Shown here: positions 52,734 through 60,784 of the stretch, piece by piece
How the letters are laid out: every line of letters starts with the position of its first letter
How positions within the stretch are numbered: the first letter of the stretch is position 1
NCBI RefSeq assembly: GCF_001542915.1
Contig: NZ_LNNH01000032.1
Coordinates: 62,001 to 126,000, forward strand
Length of the DNA: 64,000 nucleotides
Reading direction: 5' to 3'
Origin: Peribacillus simplex
Lineage (GTDB): Bacteria > Bacillota > Bacilli > Bacillales > DSM-1321
Program-made: the position numbers and the translations under genes
The notes under the pieces: model-generated
The model's database searches: none
Seen by the model: only the letters and a program-made list of their open reading frames with translations
Told to the model about the DNA's origin: nothing

Positions 52734-53357
52734 TTAGTTAGTGATCCTTGCTGGTGAACCCACGGCAGTTAATTCATCTTGCATGTCTTCAATAACAGTC
52801 GAACCGGCACCAACCGTACACCATTCACCGATCTTGATGCTTGGTATCACCGCGGCTCCCGCACCTAACAAGGTTCCAGTTCCTATCCTTACAGCCCCCG
52901 TAACCGTTGCATTTGGCGCTATATGAACAAAATCCTTTAGATGTGCATCATGTTCTATGACTGAGGAGGTGTTAAGGATAACCTGGTTCCCGACTTTTGC
53001 CCCTGCATTCAAAACGACATTGGGCATGATGACCGTTCCACTGCCAATCATGACATCTTGACCTATGACAGCTGTCGGGTGAATGACCGTCTCGTAATCC
53101 ATTGGATCCAAATTCAGTTCGTTCACGAGTTTCATTCTTATATCGTTCTTGCCTATTGCAATAATTAACTTACATTCAAAATGGATGAACAAGTCCTTGA
53201 AGCTTGAGATCGGACCGAAATACAGTTCCCCCTTTTTTTTCAACACTTTAAATTCATCATCCAATATGGCCATGAGCCGATGTCCATCCAGAGCTCGGAT
53301 GATGTCTTGGACTACTTTTGAATGTCCTCCTGCTCCGATAATAACGATTTTCTTCAA
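52734..53357 (-). CDS. epsM: NeuD/PglD-family sugar O/N-acetyltransferase (EpsM-like)
   Basis: A 207-residue protein. The N-terminal Rossmann-like part starts KKIVIIGAGGHSKVVQDII, and the C-terminal left-handed beta-helix is made of hexapeptides (VIGQDVMIGSGTVIMPNVV onward) with the catalytic His in VIEHDAHLKDFVHIAPNA. PglD acetylates the C4 amino group of UDP-4-amino-4,6-dideoxy-GlcNAc with acetyl-CoA, giving UDP-di-N-acetylbacillosamine. It sits between the priming transferase and the aminotransferase, as in eps-type loci. Confidence 0.9.
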   Translation of the reverse strand: MKKIVIIGAGGHSKVVQDIIRALDGHRLMAILDDEFKVLKKKGELYFGPISSFKDLFIHFECKLIIAIGKNDIRMKLVNELNLDPMDYETVIHPTAVIGQDVMIGSGTVIMPNVVLNAGAKVGNQVILNTSSVIEHDAHLKDFVHIAPNATVTGAVRIGTGTLLGAGAAVIPSIKIGEWCTVGAGSTVIEDMQDELTAVGSPARITN

Positions 53358-53448
53358 TTCATATCACTTCTCATATCTTTAAAGTTTAGCGGTTCCTTAA
53401 GCGGAAAAACATTTAGGAACCCCGTGGTTGGTTTTTAGCATGAACCTT

Positions 53449-54033
53449 TCACCCAACGAACTTGCGGGTCGTGACATGACCCTCTTGCGTAATGGCCTCT
53501 TGTTTACATACCTTGATCAAAGTAAGATATATGATTTTCATATCCAACAAGAAGGATTGATTTTCGACGTACCAAACATCAAGCTCAAATTTTTTCTCCC
53601 ATGATATCGCATTGCGGCCATTTACTTGGGCCCACCCTGTCATTCCTGGACGGACATCATGCCTCTTTGCTTGTTCTGGGGTATATAACGGGATATATTC
53701 CATCAATAGCGGCCTAGGCCCTACAAAACTGATATCTCCCTTGATGATATTTATTAATTGCGGTAGTTCGTCCAAACTTAGTCTCCTAAGAAATCTGCCA
53801 AAATTAGTCAACCTCTTTTCGTCGGAAATTAAATTCCCATCCTCGTCCTTTTCATCTGTCATCGTCCTGAATTTATATAGATCAAATGGAATGCCATTAA
53901 GACCTGGACGCTGCTGCTTAAATATTACGGGTGAGCCCAATTTTAAGCGGATAAGGATGAAGATGAGCAGCATGGGCAGCGAACACGAAAGGATCGCCAG
54001 ACTAGATATCAATAACTCGAAAGACCTTTTCAT
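53449..54033 (-). CDS. epsL: Undecaprenyl-phosphate sugar-phosphate transferase (EpsL/PglC-like)
   Basis: A 194-residue monotopic phosphoglycosyl transferase. One N-terminal hydrophobic hairpin (LLISSLAILSCSLPMLLIFILI) precedes the family core: PVIFKQQRPGLNG, FDLYKFRTM, LRRLSLDELPQL (catalytic Asp-Glu dyad) and FVGPRPLL. It would load the bacillosamine-type phosphosugar onto undecaprenyl phosphate, the first membrane step. Its small size is that of PglC-type single-domain enzymes, not the large WbaP type. Confidence 0.92.
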   Translation of the reverse strand: MKRSFELLISSLAILSCSLPMLLIFILIRLKLGSPVIFKQQRPGLNGIPFDLYKFRTMTDEKDEDGNLISDEKRLTNFGRFLRRLSLDELPQLINIIKGDISFVGPRPLLMEYIPLYTPEQAKRHDVRPGMTGWAQVNGRNAISWEKKFELDVWYVENQSFLLDMKIIYLTLIKVCKQEAITQEGHVTTRKFVG

Positions 54034-54151
54034 TTTTTCCTCCCTATTTCTTCATGCCTAGCTAGGATATTGTTTAATAGGATACATAATGGTTACTTGC
54101 TGTAAGCCTACTTCTATTTATAGAAAGTCCATTCTCGGGTTCATGCATTCA

Positions 54152-55963
54152 TTACGATACGTGAATTTCATTGCCCACCCTATTATTTGCCAAACACAGC
54201 ATTCTTTCTTTTAACGTTTCTTCGCTCATGACATCATAAGTGCTGATAATATCCTGAATGGCATGCCAATTTACATCCCTTGGTTTCCCAATATGGATTT
54301 TCGGATAGACCTGCTCTTCATAGACTTCATCTGCTCCAAGCAGTTCTTCAAATAATTTTTCCCCAGGCCGGATTCCTGTAAAGGTTAGCCCAATGTCTTC
54401 AACCTTGTAACCGGAAAGTTGGATGAGTTTCTTAGCGAAATCGACGATTTTGACCGGTTCGCCCATATCCAGCACAAATACCTCTCCTCCTTTTGCCAAA
54501 ACCCCTGCCTGAATGACCAATCTCGAAGCTTCTGGAATGGTCATGAAATAACGTACCATTTCTGGGTGTGTGACGGTCAGAGGTCCGCCCTTTTTTATTT
54601 GCTTTTTAAAAAGGGGAATGACACTGCCATTGCTGCCAAGAACATTTCCAAATCGAACCGTTACGAATTTTGTATGACTTGATGAACTTTTGTATGAAAT
54701 CATCATCTCGGCTATACATTTTGAAGCGCCCATGATGCTTGTCGGATTCACGGCCTTATCGGACGAAACCATGACAAAAGTGTTCACGCCACTCCCTTCC
54801 GCTGCATCCGCTACATTCCTCGTACCTAGGATGTTATTTTTCAACGCTTCTTTAGGATTGGACTCCATAAGCGGGACATGTTTATGGGCAGCTGCATGAT
54901 ATACGATCTTGGGTCGATGGTGGTCCATTACTTCAAACATCCTCCTTCGGTCCTGGATATCAGCAATTTCCGTGACAATCTCTATCTTGTCTTCATAAAT
55001 CTCCAGCAATTCCATCTCAATCGCATAAATGCTGTTTTCACCATGTCCAAGCAAAACGATTTTAGCTGGGTTATATTTCATGATCTGCCGACATATTTCC
55101 GATCCAATCGAACCTCCTGCCCCTGTTACCAGTATCGTACTTTCAACGATCGTTTCTAATATCCCTTTATCGTCCAATTGAACGGGAGAACGCCCCAATA
55201 AATCCTCCATTTGTATATCTTGCAATTCATTTATCGGAACGTTCCCATGTACGATTTCTTCAAGACTTGGGACGATTTGGGTCTTTACGGTTGTCTTCGT
55301 GCATTCGGACAAAATGGTATTCATATCTTCTCTTTTCAAGGAAGGAATCGCAATGACGATATGCTCAATCTTATATTCCTCCACCACTTGTGAAATATCG
55401 TTTGTTGTTGCCACTACTGGTATATTGAAAATCTCCAAGCCCAGCTTCGTTTTATCATCATCAACAAATGCAACTGGCACTAATTTTATATGATTGGATT
55501 TCAACAATCTGCTCGTTATCATCGTCCCTGCTGATCCAGCGCCGACGATCAAGGTTCGTTTGTTATCGGATGGCCGCTTGATTTTAGGATTAAAGTATAC
55601 CCGCCATGCCAGGCGGGAGTATCCGATCATGACCATATAGAGGATCCCTGTAATAAAAAGCTCCCTCAAATAAAGATAATGGGTAAAGTACAGCTGGCAG
55701 ATGGATGTACTGATCAGGGCAAATGCCATCGCCCTGAACAAATGGAACATTTCACTGGCAGTGACGTATTCCCAAGCCTTTTTATACTGTTTCAAAAAAG
55801 CCGTATAGAAATAATGAAACAAAAGCAAAACTAGCCCACCAATAAGTGCGAATGCTGGTATTTCATCAAGTGGATTCAATAACCAATAACTTAAAAAGAC
55901 AGCTGTCACAACAATCATCGCGTCAAATAAGACTAATGTGATAAGCCGGTTATAATATGTCAA
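54152..55963 (-). CDS. epsC: UDP-GlcNAc 4,6-dehydratase (EpsC/PglF/CapD family)
   Basis: A 603-residue protein with four N-terminal membrane segments (~residues 8-110), a CoA-binding-like Rossmann domain (TLIVGAGSAGTMI) and a C-terminal SDR domain (ILVTGAGGSIGSE) with the active-site segment VSSDKAVNPTSIMGASK, in which Met replaces the usual Tyr as in this inverting/retaining dehydratase group. It makes UDP-4-keto-6-deoxy-GlcNAc, the first step to bacillosamine. It lies 29 bases downstream of the ywqE-like gene. Confidence 0.93.
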   Translation of the reverse strand: MTYYNRLITLVLFDAMIVVTAVFLSYWLLNPLDEIPAFALIGGLVLLLFHYFYTAFLKQYKKAWEYVTASEMFHLFRAMAFALISTSICQLYFTHYLYLRELFITGILYMVMIGYSRLAWRVYFNPKIKRPSDNKRTLIVGAGSAGTMITSRLLKSNHIKLVPVAFVDDDKTKLGLEIFNIPVVATTNDISQVVEEYKIEHIVIAIPSLKREDMNTILSECTKTTVKTQIVPSLEEIVHGNVPINELQDIQMEDLLGRSPVQLDDKGILETIVESTILVTGAGGSIGSEICRQIMKYNPAKIVLLGHGENSIYAIEMELLEIYEDKIEIVTEIADIQDRRRMFEVMDHHRPKIVYHAAAHKHVPLMESNPKEALKNNILGTRNVADAAEGSGVNTFVMVSSDKAVNPTSIMGASKCIAEMMISYKSSSSHTKFVTVRFGNVLGSNGSVIPLFKKQIKKGGPLTVTHPEMVRYFMTIPEASRLVIQAGVLAKGGEVFVLDMGEPVKIVDFAKKLIQLSGYKVEDIGLTFTGIRPGEKLFEELLGADEVYEEQVYPKIHIGKPRDVNWHAIQDIISTYDVMSEETLKERMLCLANNRVGNEIHVS

Positions 55964-55992
55964 ATCTACTTCTCCTCATTAAATATTTTTAA

Positions 55993-56721
55993 TCAAAGAA
56001 ACGATTCCTTGACTTTCATCCCATACAAAACATTTTCCGCATTTACATGAAAGGCATTCACCACTGCTTGTCCCATGTTCTTTTCAACCAACTTATATGC
56101 TTCCCTGATTTGAAAACCTCTGTTTCCTACATTGTGGGCATCCGATGCAATGAAATGAGTAAGACCCGAGTGAATTAAATATTTGGAAAATCTTCTTGTT
56201 CTCCATCCGAATTTACCTGTGATGCTCCCAGCAGTTAATTGTGAATACGCCCCCTTCCAGATCAGTTCTTCTAAAAGGTGTGGATTTCTTATTATTTCTA
56301 AATTCCGCTCTGGGTGAGCAATGATTGGCGTGATTCTTTTCATTTGCAGATCATAGATCAATCGCTCCGTATATCTTGGCACATGGTTTGAAGGAAGTTC
56401 GAGAAGCATGTATTGCGAACCATTCAAGGCCATGACACTATTATTATCGTAATCTTCCAGAAGCTCATCCGATATCCTAATTTCCTGCCCCGGCCATACT
56501 TTAAGCGGGATGTCGAGTTCATCTAGCACTCGATTTAATTGCCATGTCTTGCGCTCGACCTTTTCTTTATCGTTATCATATTTCCCCTTATAGTAATGGG
56601 GAGTCGCAATGATGTCGGTAATTCCTTGTTCAACCGCTTTTCTCGCCATTTCGACACTTTCCTTAATATTTCCAGCGCCATCATCCAACTCTGGTAATAT
56701 GTGACTATGAATATCAATCAT
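55993..56721 (-). CDS. ywqE: PHP-type tyrosine-protein phosphatase (YwqE/CpsB/CapC-like)
   Basis: A 242-residue metal-dependent phosphatase. PHP motifs are visible: MIDIHSHILPELDDGA (metal ligands), TPHYYKGKY, PGQEIR, IAHPERN and FIASDAHN. Enzymes of this family dephosphorylate the cognate tyrosine kinase and its targets and so control polymer assembly. It lies 41 bases after the kinase gene, the usual order in Gram-positive capsule loci. Confidence 0.94.
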   Translation of the reverse strand: MIDIHSHILPELDDGAGNIKESVEMARKAVEQGITDIIATPHYYKGKYDNDKEKVERKTWQLNRVLDELDIPLKVWPGQEIRISDELLEDYDNNSVMALNGSQYMLLELPSNHVPRYTERLIYDLQMKRITPIIAHPERNLEIIRNPHLLEELIWKGAYSQLTAGSITGKFGWRTRRFSKYLIHSGLTHFIASDAHNVGNRGFQIREAYKLVEKNMGQAVVNAFHVNAENVLYGMKVKESFL

Positions 56722-56762
56722 TGTTAGTTTCCTTCCTTAAACCCAACAAAAAGATGAATTTC

Positions 56763-57461
56763 TTATTTACCATAGTAATAATATTCGTCTGAGTACTTTT
56801 GTTTTTTCTTATTCAGGATTGCTCCTAAAAGCTTGGCGTCGGCTTTCTGAAGCAACTCCTTCGCTTTTTTTGCTTGCTGTATTTCCGTACTTCCGCTGCT
56901 AACCACCAAAACAACTCCATCTGTCATATTCGCCAGGATTTGAGCATCTGTAACGGCATTGACCGGAGGCGTATCCAGAATAACCAAATCATAATTCATT
57001 TTTGCTTCTTCCAATAAATTCTCCATTCCATTCGACCCAAGCAATTCCGATGGGTTCGGAGGAATAGGGCCACTTGTCAACACATCCAAATTTGGGTAAA
57101 TGGAAGATTGTATAGCTTCCTGCAATTGATTTTGCTTTGTTATGATATTCGTTAATCCCAAGAAGTTCTCCATGTTAAAGTTCGTATGGACACTGGGTTT
57201 CCTCAAATCTGCATCGATGATGAGGATGCGTTTTCCCTGCTGTGCAAAAACAGCTGCAACATTTATAGAAGTGGTTGATTTCCCTTCACCAGGATTTGCC
57301 GAAGTGAAAATCATCGACCTTATGTCTTTTTCCACTGCAGAAAATTGAAGATTCGTCCGGATTGTCCTATATTGCTCCACAACCGGAGATTTCGATTTCA
57401 ACATGGAAATACTGCTTCTTTTTTTAGCCTCTGTCATTTTATGCCGTTCGTTGCGTGTCAA
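56763..57461 (-). CDS. Capsular bacterial tyrosine kinase (CapB/YwqD/EpsB-like)
   Basis: About 232 residues. A short N-terminal adaptor segment (VEQYRTIRTNLQF) precedes Walker A ANPGEGKSTTS, Walker A' ILIIDADLRKP and Walker B LVILDTPP; the C-terminus is a tyrosine cluster (SDEYYYYGK) that is autophosphorylated. It needs the separate transmembrane activator encoded just upstream. I start at TTG 57461 (GAGGTG 6 bases upstream); the frame opens at TTG 57491. Kinase/phosphatase cycling would set chain length and enzyme activity in the operon. Confidence 0.93.
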   Translation of the reverse strand: MTRNERHKMTEAKKRSSISMLKSKSPVVEQYRTIRTNLQFSAVEKDIRSMIFTSANPGEGKSTTSINVAAVFAQQGKRILIIDADLRKPSVHTNFNMENFLGLTNIITKQNQLQEAIQSSIYPNLDVLTSGPIPPNPSELLGSNGMENLLEEAKMNYDLVILDTPPVNAVTDAQILANMTDGVVLVVSSGSTEIQQAKKAKELLQKADAKLLGAILNKKKQKYSDEYYYYGK

Positions 57462-57501
57462 GCTATTCACCTCTTGAGGTTGTGATTGCAATACAAATCC
57501 A

Positions 57502-58194
57502 TCATTTCCATTTCTTTTTGTTTTCCATTAAATTAACGATGCCAAGCATCGGCATCTCTAGATGTTCTTCAATATCAGACTCAACCTTGATGGTATTGTC
57601 TAAAAATTCGATTAGGAATGTAACTACTAAACTGATAACCACACCTGCAAAAAATGCTTGAATCATGTTGATGATCGGATTCGGTTTTATAGGTGCGGTA
57701 TTATCTCCAACATTTCCTTTCGATAAGACATTGACATTGTCCACATTCATAAGCGTTTTTATTTCCTCTTGGAATATGACCGTTATTGTATTGACGATAT
57801 CTACAGCAAGTTTGGGATCGCTGGCTTCAACTTTTATCGTAAACAATTGTGAATTACCCTTACTGACGATTTCGATTTGTTCCGATAACGCAGAATTTGA
57901 AATGTCAAGATTCAGTCGGTCTTTAACCTTTTCAAGCATCATTGGACTTTTTATGATTTCGCTGTACGTTTCAATCAATTGAATATTAGTTTGAATCTCA
58001 CCTACCTTGTAAAGGTCTGTATTATCTTTGGATTGATTGACCAGGATTTGTGCAGATGCCTGGTATACAGGTGAAAGGATAAAAAGGCTAACGGCTCCTG
58101 TTATCACAGTTATTAGGGTTGTGATGATAAAAATGAGTGCTATGCGTTTTTTTACCATTTGAAAAAGATCTTTTATACTTAGTTTCTCCCTCAT
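57502..58194 (-). CDS. Chain-length / kinase-activating Wzz-family protein (CapA/YwqC/YveK-like)
   Basis: A 230-residue membrane protein with an N-terminal cytosolic tail, a first membrane segment (IALIFIITTLITVITGAVSLFI), an extracellular Wzz domain (SPVYQASAQILVNQS, QLIETYSEIIKSPM) and a second segment (MIQAFFAGVVISLVVTFLIEFL). The C-terminal tail ends near the kinase start and in this family activates the separate kinase. It starts 59 bases after the sugar dehydrogenase gene. Confidence 0.93.
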   Translation of the reverse strand: MREKLSIKDLFQMVKKRIALIFIITTLITVITGAVSLFILSPVYQASAQILVNQSKDNTDLYKVGEIQTNIQLIETYSEIIKSPMMLEKVKDRLNLDISNSALSEQIEIVSKGNSQLFTIKVEASDPKLAVDIVNTITVIFQEEIKTLMNVDNVNVLSKGNVGDNTAPIKPNPIINMIQAFFAGVVISLVVTFLIEFLDNTIKVESDIEEHLEMPMLGIVNLMENKKKWK

Positions 58195-58253
58195 TCAATC
58201 AACTCCAATCCTTCTAAAAATCTTTCCGTTTGTCTCATTCATGTTCTTGATAT

Positions 58254-59609
58254 CTATAACTTTGAAATCTTTTCTGATATCAAGCCATTTTCCTCCATCA
58301 CATTTTTGGAATCGAAAATCAATGGAGCATGTTCATGGATGCTTTTCCAGTCAAAACAGCTGTGCGGTGTTCCGATGACCACAATATCGGCGCTTCGAAG
58401 AATGGCAGCATCGTATTCCGCTACCGGTTGGATTTGTCCATTGATCATGATTTCTTTGGCATAAGGTTCAATGACGGTAAGGTTCCGGACCTTGTCTTGT
58501 AACCGTTCAAGCAAGCGAACGACCGGACTTTCCCTTAAATCACCGATGTCACTTTTATAAGCAACACCTAAAACCACAATATGTGAGTATTTCATGAGCT
58601 TGTCTTTGGCTGCAAGCAGTTCAAGGATGCGGGTGTATGAATAGTGGAGCATTCCGTCGTTAATTTCCCCAGCCAGTTCAATCATTTTTGCTCGATGACC
58701 ATGTTCTTTTGCTTTATATAGCAAGTAGTATGGATCGACCGGTATACAATGTCCTCCCACGCCAATTCCAGGGGTGAATTTCATGAACCCGTATGGCTTT
58801 GAGGAAGCGGCATTAATCGTTTCCCATACGTCAATTTCCAACTCTTTGCATAGAACGGTCATTTCATTGACCAAAGCCATGTTGATCCACCGGAATGTGT
58901 TCTCAAAGATCTTGCTTAATTCGGCTACACGGATGCCATTGACCCGATGAGCGGTTTTTCCGATAAACAGGCACGCTAAATCCGTACAGCTTTCCGTTAT
59001 CCCACCGACAACCTTTGGCGTGTTACTTAAATTAAAGTTTTTATTTCCTGGATCGATTCTTTCCGGAGAATAAGCTGCAAAGACGTTTTCCCCAATTACA
59101 TATCCTTTTTCAATTAATGGGGCACAAATATATTCTTCTGTTGTTCCTGGATATGTTGTACTTTCTAAAATGACCATTGTACCTTTCTTCACATGTTCAG
59201 CAATGACTTGCCCTACATCCTTGACAAATGAAATATCAGGTTCTTTCGTTTTATTGATAGGAGTCGGGACACAAATCAAAATAACATCCATCTCTCCCAG
59301 GAGGTCCATATTCGTTGTTGCTGAAAATCTTTTCTTTTTGATCAATCCTGTTAACTCCGCACTATCTACATCATTGATATAGTTAATTCCGTCATTTAGG
59401 TTCCCCACTTTTGTCTTGGAAACGTCGAAGCCAGTCACATTATAGCCTTTGGACGCGTAATGGCAGGCCGTCGGAAGGCCGACATACCCCAATCCAATCA
59501 CTCCAACTTTAGCCGTTTTATCCTCTATTTTTCTCCGCAGAACCTCATTTAATGAATAATGGACATTATCCATATGCCCGTCTACTTCTTGGATTACCTC
59601 TGTTATCAT
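58254..59609 (-). CDS. UDP-N-acetylhexosamine (GlcNAc/ManNAc) 6-dehydrogenase
   Basis: A 451-residue NAD-dependent nucleotide-sugar dehydrogenase: Rossmann motif GVIGLGYVGLPTACHYA, LICVPTPIN, the E-S-T segment VILESTTYPGT, and the active-site Cys in GVGGHCIPVDPYY. The GGHCIPVDPYY form is typical of WbpA/WecC-type enzymes acting on UDP-GlcNAc or UDP-ManNAc rather than UDP-Glc dehydrogenases. It oxidises C6 to a uronic acid. First gene of the operon: GGAGGAGAGGG precedes ATG 59609 and 500 non-coding bases lie upstream. Confidence 0.9.
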   Translation of the reverse strand: MITEVIQEVDGHMDNVHYSLNEVLRRKIEDKTAKVGVIGLGYVGLPTACHYASKGYNVTGFDVSKTKVGNLNDGINYINDVDSAELTGLIKKKRFSATTNMDLLGEMDVILICVPTPINKTKEPDISFVKDVGQVIAEHVKKGTMVILESTTYPGTTEEYICAPLIEKGYVIGENVFAAYSPERIDPGNKNFNLSNTPKVVGGITESCTDLACLFIGKTAHRVNGIRVAELSKIFENTFRWINMALVNEMTVLCKELEIDVWETINAASSKPYGFMKFTPGIGVGGHCIPVDPYYLLYKAKEHGHRAKMIELAGEINDGMLHYSYTRILELLAAKDKLMKYSHIVVLGVAYKSDIGDLRESPVVRLLERLQDKVRNLTVIEPYAKEIMINGQIQPVAEYDAAILRSADIVVIGTPHSCFDWKSIHEHAPLIFDSKNVMEENGLISEKISKL

Positions 59610-60051
59610 GGTTCCCTCTCCTCCATTTTTTCCTTTTTAATTTAAAACTGTAACGCCTGAGGAATCAGGACATTACACTCGAATGAATCATGCAGGAAAA
59701 CTCACACTTTAGACCCACAACAAAGGAATGTACGTGTACCCTATAAAAAATCAGGTTGTTATACTCACCAGTGACTCGATTGAGCATCCACTTTGTATGT
59801 TTTTCGGTAAACATTTTTCGTTCGCAGTAATAAGGTAACATAATTATTTTCAATGGCAGTTTCAGTTTTCGAATGCGCCGTTCTATTTTTGATACGCCTT
59901 CAAGTCGAAACGGTTATTTTCATTTCCGTCCTGCCCCACATTGATGATTGGCAGCAATTTATTAAAGCTTTGGTGTAAGTTTTCTACTTGATATAATTAA
60001 ATCCGCTGCTGCAAGAACCAGTTAATTATGATGAAATTTTTTTAAGGATAG
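59610..60051. other. Upstream region of the polysaccharide operon
   Basis: About 440 bases. It must hold the operon promoter; no clear -35/-10 pair stood out. A 62-codon minus-strand frame (59665-59853) has no Shine-Dalgarno sequence and is not called. No transcription antiterminator or LytR-type regulator gene is present here. Confidence 0.4.
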
Positions 60052-60107
60052 GAAATCCCCCGATTGTTTGGCCTTGGTCACAAGTGCCTGTTTTTTCGGG
60101 GGATTTC
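60052..60107 (-). terminator. Hairpin between lipoprotein gene and polysaccharide operon
   Basis: A 12-bp perfect stem GAAATCCCCCGA / TCGGGGGATTTC with a 32-nt loop lies 31 bases after the lipoprotein stop. No U-tract follows on the minus strand, so termination is uncertain. Confidence 0.5.
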
Positions 60108-60137
60108 TCCATTGTGCCTAGTTATTAACGTAAAGGA

Positions 60138-60677
60138 CTATTTCTTTTCAGAAGCTTTCGCAGTCATATCTGTCCATTTAAAAATCAGCCATTCCTGCTT
60201 TTCTTTAGTGTCCGTATTTTCATACTCCACCCTGAAAGGTCCCTTCCCTTCCAATACATAATATCCATTTCCTTTTACACTTTTTCCAGGTTCAAGTTTT
60301 GTCCCCAAATTATCCCCTGGATAGATCTTCAGCTTTTTATTGTCTTGATTCCATACCGACATTTCAAAAGCATCCACATGCCGTTCTTCTGCCGTTTTAT
60401 TTGTTGCCTTCAGCTGTATCTGTAAAACCTGCTTGTCTTTCTTATCTGGATGTTTAAGCTTCAAAGCCTTTTCTATCTCTATGCTTACGCCAGATACGGT
60501 TTTCTCTTGCCCTGTTTCTTTTTTATCCGTTTCGTCGTTAGTGGAAGCATTCGTTTGCTTATGCATTTCTTTCTGTTCATCCCGGGCTTCCTTTTCTCCT
60601 GAAATGCAGCCTGTCAAAAATATGGTTAAAGTCAATATACAAATCCAAATGCTTGGGAAGCTTCTCTTCAATCCCAT
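60138..60677 (-). CDS. Putative lipoprotein, DUF4352/DUF5067-like
   Basis: About 179 residues. The lipoprotein signal has lipobox LTGC (LTIFLTGCISG, Cys ~24), followed by a charged Asn/Thr/Lys/Glu linker. The mature domain (residues ~70-170) is beta-rich, with VLQIQLKATNKTAEERHVDAFE and ELEPGKSVKG-like elements that recall the telokin-like Ig fold of DUF4352 proteins. ATG 60677 (GGGGTGA upstream) is preferred to the preceding TTG. Anchored outside the cell membrane; function unknown. Confidence 0.75.
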   Translation of the reverse strand: MGLKRSFPSIWICILTLTIFLTGCISGEKEARDEQKEMHKQTNASTNDETDKKETGQEKTVSGVSIEIEKALKLKHPDKKDKQVLQIQLKATNKTAEERHVDAFEMSVWNQDNKKLKIYPGDNLGTKLEPGKSVKGNGYYVLEGKGPFRVEYENTDTKEKQEWLIFKWTDMTAKASEKK

Positions 60678-60740
60678 CAATTCACCCCTTTTAAAAAACG
60701 AAGAAATACCTGACCCATTAAGAAGGCTTTCAAGTATGTA

Positions 60741-60775
60741 AGAAGGACCCAGCTCCTATAGGAGTGTCCTTCTTA
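60741..60775 (-). terminator. Hairpin after the large repeat protein
   Basis: AAGAAGGAC / GTCCTTCTT forms an outer 9-bp stem and CTCCT / AGGAG an inner one, 10 bases past the stop. The U-tract is weak. Confidence 0.6.
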
Positions 60776-60784
60776 TTCCTTTGA

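Noticed and set aside
59665-59853. 62-codon minus-strand frame upstream of the polysaccharide operon
   Set aside because: There is no Shine-Dalgarno sequence and the composition is not coding-like; more likely leader or promoter DNA.
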